Below, piece by piece: positions 43,753 to 54,100 of a stretch of 64,000 nt of DNA (the stretch's first letter is position 1; every line of letters begins with the position of its first letter). The notes below the pieces were generated by a model. The model was not told where the DNA came from. It saw only the letters and a list, made by a program, of their open reading frames with translations, and did not search any database. The position numbers were made by a program, and so were the translations under genes. The stretch covers positions 4,154,001 through 4,218,000 of the forward strand of contig OZ257137.1 in assembly GCA_965279115.1 (NCBI GenBank), read 5' to 3'. Origin of the DNA: JAEUOS01 sp965279115. Its GTDB lineage: Bacteria > Pseudomonadota > Gammaproteobacteria > Burkholderiales > JAEUOS01.

Positions 43753-45696
43753 TCAAAGGGAGATGTGCGAAGAGTCTACCCGACCGGCATGCCCGATGAT
43801 CTGGAAGACGCCGATCTGCTCCGCCTTGCCCTTGAGCGTGACGCTGCCGATCGGCCTTGCCTCGAAGCTGCCGTCCAGGTGCGCACGCACCGCTTCGCTG
43901 ACGAGGATGCGGCATGTTCCGTCGACGGCGTCTGCCGTGGCGAAGCTTTCCAGCCGCGATGCGATGTTGACGGTGTCACCGATCACCGTGTACTCGAGGC
44001 GGTCGGCGCCGCCGACACTTCCCGCCACCAGCGGCCCGACATGGATGCCCGCGCGGATGCCGATCTCCGGCAGGCCGGCGGCGCGCCATGCGCGATTCAG
44101 GCGCTCGAGTTCCGTGCCCATCGCCAGCGCGCAGGCCACCGCCTGCCTGGTGTCGCGCGCTATCTCGCCCGCGCTTTCGCGCGCCACCGGCACGCCGAAC
44201 ACCGCCATGACGGCGTCGCCGATGTACTTGTTGACGATGCCGCCATGCGCATCGACAAGACGCGACATCGCGTCCAGGTATTCGTCGAGCCAGGCGAACA
44301 GGCGCGCCGGGTCGAGCTTTTCGGAGACTTTGGTGAAGCCGCGGATGTCGGTGAACAGCACCGTGGCGGTGATCTGCCGCGGTCGCGGGCGGCCGCCCTG
44401 GAGGAATTCGGCGCGTTGCCGCCAGAGCGACTCGGCGACTTGCGGCGACACGTGGCGCGAAAAAATGTCCATCAGCGCGCCGCGCTCAAGCCTTTCCTGC
44501 ATGGTGCGGTAGGCGATGGCCGCGGCGGCAGCCAGCGCGAACGTTGCGGCCGGTGGCACCGACGGGATCCACCAGCCGGCCGCCGCGGCGGCCTGCCCGG
44601 TCGCGCCGACCAGGATGACACCGGTCGCGCCCAGCACCGTGAAGCGCAGCATCGAGCCGGCGTACGCGCCCAAGAGTATGCCGAGCGCGCACCAGGCGCC
44701 GATCCAGGCGTATTCGAGCGGGTCGGCCCAGACCTTGAGCGGCCGCGACTCGCCGAGCGCGACGCGCACCAGCTGGCTTGCCACCATGCCATGCAGATGC
44801 GGGCCGGGCAGGCGCTGGTCTTGTGTCTGGCCGCGACTGAACGGCGTGTAGAAGTCGTCGCGCAGCGAAGGGGCCGAGCTGCCGATGATGACGATGCGCT
44901 CGCGCAGGTCGGCGGCGTCGAAGCGGCCATCGAGGATGTCGCCGACGGTGAAGCTGCGGAAACGCCGCGGCATGCCCTGATAGTCGAGCAGGAACTGGTA
45001 ACCGCGCGCGTCGGCGCCGACGTAGCCGCCGTCGTTGCGCTCGAACGGCGCGATGGTGGCTGCGCCCAGGCGCAGGTGCTCGGGGTTGGCACTGTCGGGT
45101 GCGAGCCCGATCTTCAGCGGCTTGAGGTAGCCCAGGGCAAGGCGCAGTCCGAAACCATGGGCGGACGCGCCGCCATCGTCCAAGAAGAGCAGGCCGCGCC
45201 GGGTCACGCCGCCGGCGTCGTCTATCAGGTCATTGAAGCCGGTGCGGTCGGTTCCCTGCAGGATCGCCGGGGCCGGAATGCTGCGCTCGCGCGATTCGCC
45301 GAAATTCATCACCCAGACGATGCTGTCGTTGGCGCGCAGGATCTGGGTGAGCGAATCGCTGCCGGGCGGTACCGGGATGTCGCGGTACTTGTCGACACCG
45401 ATCGCGCGCGGCGCGGCGGCGGAGATTTTTTCCAGCAATCGAGCGAACACGCCGTCCGCCAGCGGATAGCCGAGGCGGCGGATGTCTTCTTCGGTTTCCT
45501 CCACCACGACAATGCGCGCGTCAGGCGCGGCCGGCGCGCGCCAGCGCAGGTTCTGGTCCCAGACCAGCAGTTCGAGCGCCTCTAGCGCGCCCGCGGCGCG
45601 CAGCAACGCGACCAGTGCGAACACCGCCACGCCGAGCAGGCCCAGCTGCAGGGCCGGTGAGCGCAGGGCGCGGTTCGTGCCCGGGGCCGGATTCAC
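43753..45696 (-). CDS. CHASE2-domain adenylate cyclase (copy 2)
   Basis: The 647-residue protein starts at GTG 45696, overlapping the CHAT gene stop by four bases. It has an N-terminal helix (LGLLGVAVFALVALLRAAG), a periplasmic CHASE2 domain (about 40-320: DARIVVVEETEEDIRRLGYPLADGV...AIGVDKYRDIPVPPG...RERIVIIGSSAPSLRDDFYTPF), three membrane helices (about 345-420) and a class III cyclase domain (about 450-620). The latter has TATVLFTDIRGFTKVSE, IVNKYIGDAVMAVFG and YTVIGDTVNIASRLE. The Lys in NKYIGD and the metal aspartates fit an active adenylate cyclase. The periplasmic ligand is unknown. It sits between the CHAT protein and DUF928 in one tight operon. Confidence 0.92.
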   Translation of the reverse strand: MNPAPGTNRALRSPALQLGLLGVAVFALVALLRAAGALEALELLVWDQNLRWRAPAAPDARIVVVEETEEDIRRLGYPLADGVFARLLEKISAAAPRAIGVDKYRDIPVPPGSDSLTQILRANDSIVWVMNFGESRERSIPAPAILQGTDRTGFNDLIDDAGGVTRRGLLFLDDGGASAHGFGLRLALGYLKPLKIGLAPDSANPEHLRLGAATIAPFERNDGGYVGADARGYQFLLDYQGMPRRFRSFTVGDILDGRFDAADLRERIVIIGSSAPSLRDDFYTPFSRGQTQDQRLPGPHLHGMVASQLVRVALGESRPLKVWADPLEYAWIGAWCALGILLGAYAGSMLRFTVLGATGVILVGATGQAAAAAGWWIPSVPPAATFALAAAAAIAYRTMQERLERGALMDIFSRHVSPQVAESLWRQRAEFLQGGRPRPRQITATVLFTDIRGFTKVSEKLDPARLFAWLDEYLDAMSRLVDAHGGIVNKYIGDAVMAVFGVPVARESAGEIARDTRQAVACALAMGTELERLNRAWRAAGLPEIGIRAGIHVGPLVAGSVGGADRLEYTVIGDTVNIASRLESFATADAVDGTCRILVSEAVRAHLDGSFEARPIGSVTLKGKAEQIGVFQIIGHAGRVDSSHISL

Positions 45697-47957
45697 AACC
45701 AGTTGCCGATCAGCAGGAACGGCGCCCAGTAATACGGATGCCGGTAGCGCGAATCGCGCCCGAGCGCAATTTGCGCCTGCTGCAGCGCGCGTGCCTTGCT
45801 GGCGCCGGGCATGCCGATCTGGCGGTAAAAGTCAGCCATCAGCGTGGCGGTGGATTCGTCGTTGATGTACCAAAGCGAGGCCAACGCGCTACGCACCCCG
45901 GCCTTGATGGCAACGCCGGCCAGCCCCAGTGCGGCGCGGTCGTCGCCGGCGGCGGACTGGCAGGCCGAGAGGGTGAGCATTTCGATCGGCTGCTTGCGGT
46001 AGCGGCTGGGCCCGATCAGCGCCTCGAGGCGGTTCATCGTCAGCTTCTGGTCGTAGGCCAGCAGGAAGGTCTGGTTGACGTCGCCGTTGAACTCGCCGTG
46101 CGAGGCGATGTGCACCACGGAAAAGGGCTTGTCGCCGAGTTCGCGCTCGACATTGGCGACCAGAAAGTCATGGTCCTTGAGCGTGGTGCCACCATAAAGC
46201 TTTTGCAGTGCCTGCAATTCATCCGACACCGCCGGCAGGGCGGGGAAACCCTGCACCGGTACAGTGATGCCGTTGAGCAGCACCTGCACCGTGCGTTGCT
46301 GCAAGGGCCGGGTTTCAGTGAGCGACATGCCGGGGGTGGTGGCCAGCGCATAGCGCGCCACCAGGAAATCGCTGCCGTCGTGCAGCGCGCCCATCGGCAC
46401 CGTGCGCAGCGGGCCATCGGGCACGAACACCAGCGTGTCCACCGCCCGTTGGCGCAGTTCCGGCTCCAGCGGGCGGATCAGGATGTCGTAGAGCTTCTGC
46501 GCCGGCAGCAGGTACTGGCGCGTGGTGCGCCGCTCCAGCTTGAGGCGGTAATCGCGCACCAGCTCGGTGAGCGCCTGCGCGCCCACCGGGATGGTGAACT
46601 GGCGCGAACCGCCGGCGAAAGTGGCGATGATCTCGGTGCGGTCGGGCAGGAGGATGGGGTAGATCACCGCAGTGCCGGCATCCACTTGCACCAGGCTCGA
46701 GACCCGCGCCTGCTGCTCGGCCACGCAGCTGTCCTGGAAGTAGTCCTGCAGTTCGGCGGCCTTCGAAAGCTCGATGGTGGCGCGTGCCTCCTCGAGAATG
46801 CGCCCGGCCTCGGGTGCGCTGCCAAGACTGGCGCCGCGCGCGAGCAACAGGTCGGCGAGCTCGAAGTACACCGGCCCGAGCACGCTGCGAAAGCTGCTCT
46901 TGCCGCCTGCCAGGTTCAGGGCCAGGTCGGCGCGGATAGACTGCAAGTGATGCACCGCGAGGCGGTAGGCGGCAATCGCCTCGTCGGGACGACCTGCGGC
47001 CCTGTGTATGCGTCCGTCCTGCCAGTGCCAGCGGTACAGCAGGTCGGCCGCGGCGGCGTCGGGCGTGACGAAAATTGCGCGCCGGGTCAGTTGGCCCGCC
47101 TCGTCGAATCGCCGGGCCCGTTCGTACAGGTGGCCGAGATAGCCCAACGCGAAGCTTTGCGCGCGTGTGTCGCCGGCGGGTTCGGCAATGGCCAGCGCGG
47201 CGCGATACGCCTGATGCGCCGCGAGGGCAGCCTGCGGATTGCCAGGGTCGGCGCGCAGGCCGAGTTCGCCCAGTGCGATCAGTGCCATCGCCTTGGCGTG
47301 GCCGTCGTCCAGTGGCGCGATTGCGCCCGCCGCCGCCACGAGAAAAGTCGCGGCCGGCGGATCGTTGCCGCCCTCGAGCGCCGCCCGGGCGGCATTGAGC
47401 AGGACCTGTGCATGCAGCAGGCCCGATCCGCGCGGGGTGGCCAGCGCGCCGGCCTCACGGTAGGCGGCCAGCGCCTCACTGTAGCGGCCGGATTCGAAAT
47501 GCAGGTTGCCGGTCTCGTTGTGCACACTGGCCAGGATGTCGCGGCGGTCGGCCGCGACGGCAAGCATGCGCGCGCTATCGAGTGCCTGGCGCGCCTGATC
47601 GTGGCGTCCCGCCAACAGCGCTGCGGAGGCGATCAGCAGGTGCGATTGGGCGCCGCGTACCCGGTCGCCGCGCGGCTCGGCCAGCTGCAGGGCGGTGTTT
47701 GCGGCTTCCAGCGCTTCCGCACCCTGGCCCAGGCTGCGCAGTGCTTCGGACTTGCCGAGATAGGCTTCCGTCCGGGCGGCGGGATCACCCGCGGCGTTTG
47801 ACTCGTCTGCAACCGCCCGCCATTCGCGCAGCGCCGCCGTGAATTGGCCGCGCCGCTGCAATTCGAGCGCACGCATGGCGGAAGCATCTGCCGCACCGGC
47901 GCCATGCGCAGCCGACATGAACGAGGCGAGCAGCAGACAGTGAAGAACAAGCTTCAC
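45693..47957 (-). CDS. Periplasmic TPR-CHAT caspase-like protein
   Basis: The 754-residue product starts at GTG 47957 with a signal peptide (KLVLHCLLLASFMSAAHGAGA). Residues about 25-400 form a series of TPR-like helical pairs (EAYLGKSEALRSLGQGAEALEAANTAL; ALAAYREAGALA). Residues about 430-750 form a CHAT domain with the His620/Cys666 dyad (VVHIASHGEF and TLSACQSAAGD), the caspase-like active site. CHAT proteins include separase relatives and RNA-guided or immune proteases, but most bacterial ones are uncharacterised. The signal peptide puts this one in the periplasm, so it is not a cytoplasmic immune effector of the known types. It heads the CHAT-CHASE2-DUF928 operon. Two upstream TTG/GTG choices exist; the GTG fits the signal peptide. 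Confidence 0.88.
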   Translation of the reverse strand: MKLVLHCLLLASFMSAAHGAGAADASAMRALELQRRGQFTAALREWRAVADESNAAGDPAARTEAYLGKSEALRSLGQGAEALEAANTALQLAEPRGDRVRGAQSHLLIASAALLAGRHDQARQALDSARMLAVAADRRDILASVHNETGNLHFESGRYSEALAAYREAGALATPRGSGLLHAQVLLNAARAALEGGNDPPAATFLVAAAGAIAPLDDGHAKAMALIALGELGLRADPGNPQAALAAHQAYRAALAIAEPAGDTRAQSFALGYLGHLYERARRFDEAGQLTRRAIFVTPDAAAADLLYRWHWQDGRIHRAAGRPDEAIAAYRLAVHHLQSIRADLALNLAGGKSSFRSVLGPVYFELADLLLARGASLGSAPEAGRILEEARATIELSKAAELQDYFQDSCVAEQQARVSSLVQVDAGTAVIYPILLPDRTEIIATFAGGSRQFTIPVGAQALTELVRDYRLKLERRTTRQYLLPAQKLYDILIRPLEPELRQRAVDTLVFVPDGPLRTVPMGALHDGSDFLVARYALATTPGMSLTETRPLQQRTVQVLLNGITVPVQGFPALPAVSDELQALQKLYGGTTLKDHDFLVANVERELGDKPFSVVHIASHGEFNGDVNQTFLLAYDQKLTMNRLEALIGPSRYRKQPIEMLTLSACQSAAGDDRAALGLAGVAIKAGVRSALASLWYINDESTATLMADFYRQIGMPGASKARALQQAQIALGRDSRYRHPYYWAPFLLIGNWL

Positions 47958-48015
47958 GGGATTTTCATCCGGCCGTTGTTGGAGGTGGCTCGCGCCATCG
48001 ACGCAAGCCCGATTC

Positions 48016-48021
48016 AGTATA
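48016..48021 (-). promoter_or_regulatory. Possible -10 box of the CHAT-CHASE2-DUF928 operon
   Basis: TATACT on the minus strand, predicted start near 48009, leader of about 52 bases to GTG 47957. The -35 region is not convincing. Confidence 0.35.
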
Positions 48022-48117
48022 GCCAACGTCGGCTCGAGCGCGCTTGCGATCGTGTGGGCTTCCGCGGGGCGCCGCGGGTTTGCGCCGGCCTCGCCGCTTG
48101 GCCTGCGGGTGCTTCCA

Positions 48118-51100
48118 CTATGGTGTGTCGAGCGCAGCCGGCGTGATGCTGCCGGCCTGGATGTGGTACAGGGGCACCCATGAGGTGTTGTTCAACCACT
48201 TGTAGAGGCCGGGGATGTTGCTGCCGAAGTTGATGACCAAGTCGTCGTGGCCGTTGCCGTCCATGTCGGCGCGGGTGATGGATGCGGCGCTCTGCCAGTA
48301 CAGCTGCACGAAAGACGCATTGTTCATCCACTTGTAGATGCCGATACCGGGGCCGAAATCGATCACCAGGTCGTCATGGCCGTTGTTGTCCATGTCCGCG
48401 CGCAGGATCGACAGCGCCGGCAGCCAGTAAAGCTGGACAAAGGACGCGTTGTTCATCCACTTGTAGATGCCGATGCCGGCGCCGAAATCGATCACCAGGT
48501 CATCGTGGCCGTTGTTATCCATGTCGGCGCGGATGATGGTGTTGGCCGAAAGCCAGTACAACTGCGCCCAGGCGGCATTGTTCATCCACCTGTAGATACC
48601 GATACCGGTGCCGAAATCGATCACCAGGTCGTCGTGGCCGTTGTTATCCATGTCCGCGCGGATGATCGACTTGGCCGACAGCCAGTACAACTGCACCCAG
48701 GCGGCATTGTTCATCCAGGCATAGATGCCGATACCGTCGCCGAAATCGATCACCAGATCGTCGTGGCCATTGTTGTCGAGGTCCGCGCGGGTCACCGACT
48801 TGGCGGTTTGCCAGTAAAGCGGCACCAGGGAAGCGTTGTTCATCCAGACCTGCAAGCCGCCCTGGGCACCGAAATCGACGACCAGGTCATCGACGCCGTT
48901 GTTGTCGAGATCGGCGCGGGTGATCGACTTGGCGGAAGAAGCGGAGATCTGCGCCCAGGTACTGTCGTTCAGGCGCGCATAGGTGCCGATGGAAGCGCCG
49001 AAGTCCATGGCGAGGTCGTTCAAGGCCACCGCATTGGCGGTGAGGGGCACGGAATGGGGCGAGCCTGGAGCATTGCTGGAGATGCTCAGGGAGGCAGAAC
49101 GCAGGCCGAGTGCGGAGGGGCGCAGGCGCAGGGAGACGGTGCAGGAGGCGGCGGGGGCGAGGGAAGCGGCGCAGGAGCCGCCGACGCGGGTGAAATCGCC
49201 GCTGGAGGCGATGGAAGAGAAGGTGACGGTCTGGGCGCTGGCGTTGGTGACCGTGAGGGTGCGGGTCTTGCTTGCCACACCCTTGTCGACCCGGCCGAAA
49301 TCAATGGAGGCGGGCAGCAGGGTGAGCGACGATGCGGGCCCGGACGGGGTCACCGCCGCGGAGGGCGCGGAGTCCGGGCCGCTACCTGCGGCGTTGGTGG
49401 CCTTCACGGTGAAGGTATAGGCGACGCCATTGGTCAGGCCTGGCACAGCGACGGGTGAGGCGCTGCCGGTGGCGCTCGCGCCTCCCGGGCTGGCAGTGAC
49501 CGTGTACTGCGTGATCGCCGCCCCGCCATCACTGGCCGGCGCATTGAACGACACGCTGGCGCTGGCGTTGCCGGCCGCCGCGGTGGCGCCGGTTGGCGCA
49601 CCGGGTACGCTGGCAAATGTCGCCACCACGTTCTTCGATGCATTGGCAAGCGTCAGCGCGCAGTTGCCGGTGCCGCCGCAGTCGCCCGACCAGCCGGTGA
49701 ACACCTGACCGGAGGTTGGCGTGGCGATCAGGGTGAGCCCGGCACCCGTTGAATAGGTCTGGCTGCAGGTGCTGCCGCAGTTAATGCCCGGCGGGTTGCT
49801 GGTGACGGTGCCGCCGCCGCTGACGCTGACGTTGACCGAATAAACCGGGTCCGCACCTGTGGTGACGGTGAAAACAGCCGATTGATCGCCGATGGTCAAG
49901 GTGGTGTTGCGGGTGGTGCCCACGGTATTGGCGCTGGTCTGGCGCACCACGACGCGCTGGCCGGCATTGACCGTACCGGGGCTGGCGGTGAAGGCACCGC
50001 CGTCGATGCTGACCATGCCGCCGACGATGCTGACCGGGGTCGGGCCGGTGGTGCCTGAAACCACCAGCGTGTTGGACAATATGGGCGAATCCAGTGGCTG
50101 GCGCTTGAGGTTCCACAGCGCGAACGGGTCCGGAGACGTGTCGGTACCGCTCCCGGTGGTCACGCTGAAGGGAATCAAGGCGCCGCCAATGTTGAGCATG
50201 CCGGTTCGTGTCACGCCCGGCTGGGCTGCGGACCTGAGCGTCACCCTGATCCGGCTTCCGTCTGTTGCCCAGCCGGAAGCGCCGAACTGGGTGAAACCGT
50301 CGCGTTTCCAGCCAAGGCCCGCGCTTGAAACCGGGACAAAGGTGCCTGCAATGCCGGTGATGATGATCTCGTTTGATTCGATATCAACGCCCGCCGGAAC
50401 GTCACCCTTCGGCGCAAATGCGACCGGGTTCGGGTAAGGCAAAGTCGAGGGCGAAGCGGTCGGTACCCACGAAAGCTGGGCGCGACCGAAGTCGCAATTG
50501 TTGATAGAGAAGGCATAGCCGCCGGAGCCCGACAGGCGCACACGTGCAATTTTTCGATCCGCGCTGCCACAATCCGGCAGGACCCAGGTTCGCTGATGCG
50601 CGCGGTTGGCGCTTTCGAATAGCTGGATGGTCGCCGGCGGAAACCCGAACGCCTCGTTTCCAGTCAGCAACCGCGAACTGTCGCGTGAAAAATCCGTCGC
50701 AACCGTCTTCTCGCCGGTGAACCAGAGGCCGCGGATGTTCGCGAGGGACTGCGGGTCGAAGTCGGCCAATGCCGGTTTCACGTCACCGGCCGGAAGGACC
50801 ATGCGGGTGCCATCGGGCGACAACGTGATATCCCGGCTCCCACAGCACGATGCCAGGTCGGTCAAAACCACACCGAAGGGCTGGAATATTGTGGTGGTGA
50901 AGTCGTCGTCTACGATTTCCTCAAGCGCCGTGCTGCGATCGACCGGCGAATAGCGGTAACGCTGTCCCTCGGTAATGAGGGTTCGCGTCGCGGCGTGATA
51001 TCTCACCTGGCTGCCGACCCGATATACCGACCCCAGTCCGCGCTTCAAGACCGCGCCGGTGAGCGTGGAATACAAGGCCATTCCTTGCGAGTCAATGACG

Positions 51101-54100
51101 AACATTTCGCCGGGCTCACCCGGCGCGAGATCGGAAACCGGGCCGTCGGTCGGGAGATTGACCACATCCCCACTGGACAGATCGATCCTGGTGATAAGTC
51201 GCACCCTGTCGAGAATCACCAGCAACGTCGACGTGCCGGGCACCATGCGCAGTGCGAATGCCGCGCCGGGCAGTTTCCACGACTTGATGGTCGCGCCGGC
51301 GCGCACGTCGAAAAGGTCGATGCTGGCCTGGTTGGTATTGTCGATCAACAGACGGCCATCGCAGAGTGCGATCATGTCGCGAGCTGTGAATATGTCCACG
51401 TACTGCAGCCCTGGAGCTCCCAGATTTGCTTCGGACGAACATTCACCTTTCCACCACTCTTGCGCAAGCGGCGCGCCGGTGCTGGCGAGAAAAGATGTGC
51501 TGCTGTTGCCAACCGTCAGGGTGGCCGCGTTCACACCATGCGGGGTGGCTGGCGCCAGCGTACGTACCCTCAGGGTTTGCCCGGCGATCGCCGTCCCGGG
51601 TGCGGCGGTGAAATTCTGGCCGTCGACGCTGTATTCACCGCCCGCAATGCTGATGTTCGCCGTCCCGCTGAATCCGGACAGGGTCACGCTGCCGGAAATG
51701 GCGGTGGCAGCCGGTGTCAGTCCGATCTGCGCGTCAAAGCGGATGGGCTCGGGGGTGGGTTCAGGCCTGAGCGCCAGCCAGAACAAACGCCCGAAGTCAG
51801 CGGAAGTGCCGCAGGTCTCGTATCCATAGACATAGGCGCCGCCTGGCGAAAAGCGGGTTACACGATACTCCGCACTATCGCAGTGTTCAGACACATTCCA
51901 GGTCTGGCGCGGCATCGGGCTTTCGCTTCCCAGCACATAAAGGGGGGCTTTGGGAAAGATGGATGTCCCGACGAAACTCTTGCCATCCGGGCTGTAGCTC
52001 CCGGCGGCGGCCAGGTTGCGATAGAAAACGTCGGGATTGCGCGTGTCAAATTCGCCCGTGCCATTGACGAAGCGTAGACCATCGGGCGAAATCGCGGTAA
52101 GCGCCTTGATGTTGACCGCACTGGCTCGCGGGGTGAGTTGCAGGGTTACCGGGTTGAAGTCGTAGGCGCCGTTGGCAAGCAGGATGCGCTGCGATCTCGA
52201 GTAAGCGATTCCCGTGGCGAAGGTAGGGAGGGTGCGTTGCGTTACCGTGCCACTTGCCGCATCCACGATGGCGAGGCCATCGCTCTGAAACGGGATGGAC
52301 GTGTTGTGCAGGACCAGCAGTTGCCCGGGTTCGCCGTTCGCCAGTTCGGTGGCGGTGCCATTCGCATGGATCTGCAGATAGGCAAGCTGGCCGGTGGCGA
52401 GATTGATGCTGGCGATGCGGTTGCTGCCGAGCATGGTGGCAAACAGCTTGCCGGATTCCGGCAGCAACGCAAGGCGGTAAGGCTGCTTTTCCAGGTTCCA
52501 AATCTGTGCGACGCGACCGGTTTTCACGTCGAGCACCGTGATGCGCTTGCCGCGCATGTCTGGCACCACGACCTTGCCTTCGCAAAGCGGCACAATGTCG
52601 CCGCCGCCGCCGACGTCCAGGGACTTCAATTGGCCGAGTATCTGGCCGGTCAGGTCCTCGTTCGGGCAGGTCCATGTCAGGGTGGGCATGGCCACGGGGG
52701 GAGTGCTCACGATCGATACGGGGGCGCTTCCGGATATCCCGCCATCGGTGGCGGTCACGGAGAGGTCACCGAGGGTTTGCGGCGGGTAAAGAAAGCCGGA
52801 GGTGCCGATGGCACCGGCGCTGGTCGTCCAGACCGGATTCGCCAGCCGGACCGTACCGTCACGCCAGGTCGCGGTGGCGACATAGCGTGCAGGTGCCGGG
52901 TCGTTGATGTTGACAGTAGCGGGCCCGCTGACTGTCACACCGACCACCCGATTGACGAGGATATCGACCGCGCGGCTGGCGCTCACGGTGACGCCATTCA
53001 TGCTGAATCCGGCCTGCACCGCGACACTCTGGTCGCTGTAGGTGCCTATCAACAGGCGACCGGCGGAATCAATCAATTTCGCCGCGTTGGGATTCGGGCT
53101 GACGCTCCACGCAGGGAATACCGTCGAGGTGCTGGCATCGCTCCAGGTGACGGTGGCGGAATAGGTGCCTGCCTGCCCCGAGAACAGGGAAGCCGGGCCG
53201 CTGATGCTTAGGGATACCGGCACAGTCGAGGGGCTCTTGTAGGCGCGCGCGTTGCCGACCGCGAGCAGGGCGTCCGGCAGGCCGGAGCCGGACCAGTCGC
53301 CCAGGCTCGCTGAGGCGCTGCGCAGCAGGGTCTGCACTTCAGTCGGGGTCAGCGACGGGTTGACCGACAGCATCAGCGACACCAGGCCGGACATGTGGGC
53401 CGCCGCCGCGCTGGTGCCCCAGGAGCGGCTGTAGGTGCCGTCGTTGGCGCTCTGGCGTATGCCTCCGTCGCTGGTGGAATAGATGCTGTTGCCCGGCGTC
53501 GCGAACAGGTTGGTATTGGCAGCCGTGCCGTAGTTGCTGAAGAACGAACGCGCAAGGTTCTCTGCCACCGTGCCCTCGGCCTGCTTGAACATCGATGCCA
53601 CCGCGATGACGCCCTGGCAGCCTGCCGGTGTGGTGGTGGTGAAATCGACGTTCTCGTTTCCAGCGGCCACCACGATCACCTTGCCCAGCGCGGTGATCTC
53701 GTTAATGGCCGTCTGGTAAGGGCTGTTGCAGGCGCCGTCACCGCCCAGGCTCATGTTGATTACCCGCGCCGGTGTGGCGTTGGCGGGCGTGTTCGGCACC
53801 GCCAGGCCGGCGGCCCAGCGCATGCCGTCAATGATGTCGGAGTCGTAGCCGCCGCACTTGCCGAGCACCCGCACCGGCAATATCTTCGCGTTCCAGTTGA
53901 TGCCGGCGATGCCGATCTTGTTGTTGCCGGCCGCGCCGATGATGCCGGCCATCTGGGTGCCATGCCAGCTTGACGGCACTTCGTACAGCCCGTCATACAG
54001 GCAACCCGAATCGAAGGGCGAGGCAGGATCGTTGACATCTGCCCAACTGACCCAGTCGCCGGGATCGGCGGCGGAAGCGTCCCGGCTGCCACCGTCGCCC

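Noticed and set aside
45693..47957. TPR-CHAT as part of a CRISPR-guided caspase (Craspase) or cytoplasmic immune system
   Set aside because: There is no gRAMP/Cas7-11 gene or CRISPR array, and the protein has a signal peptide.
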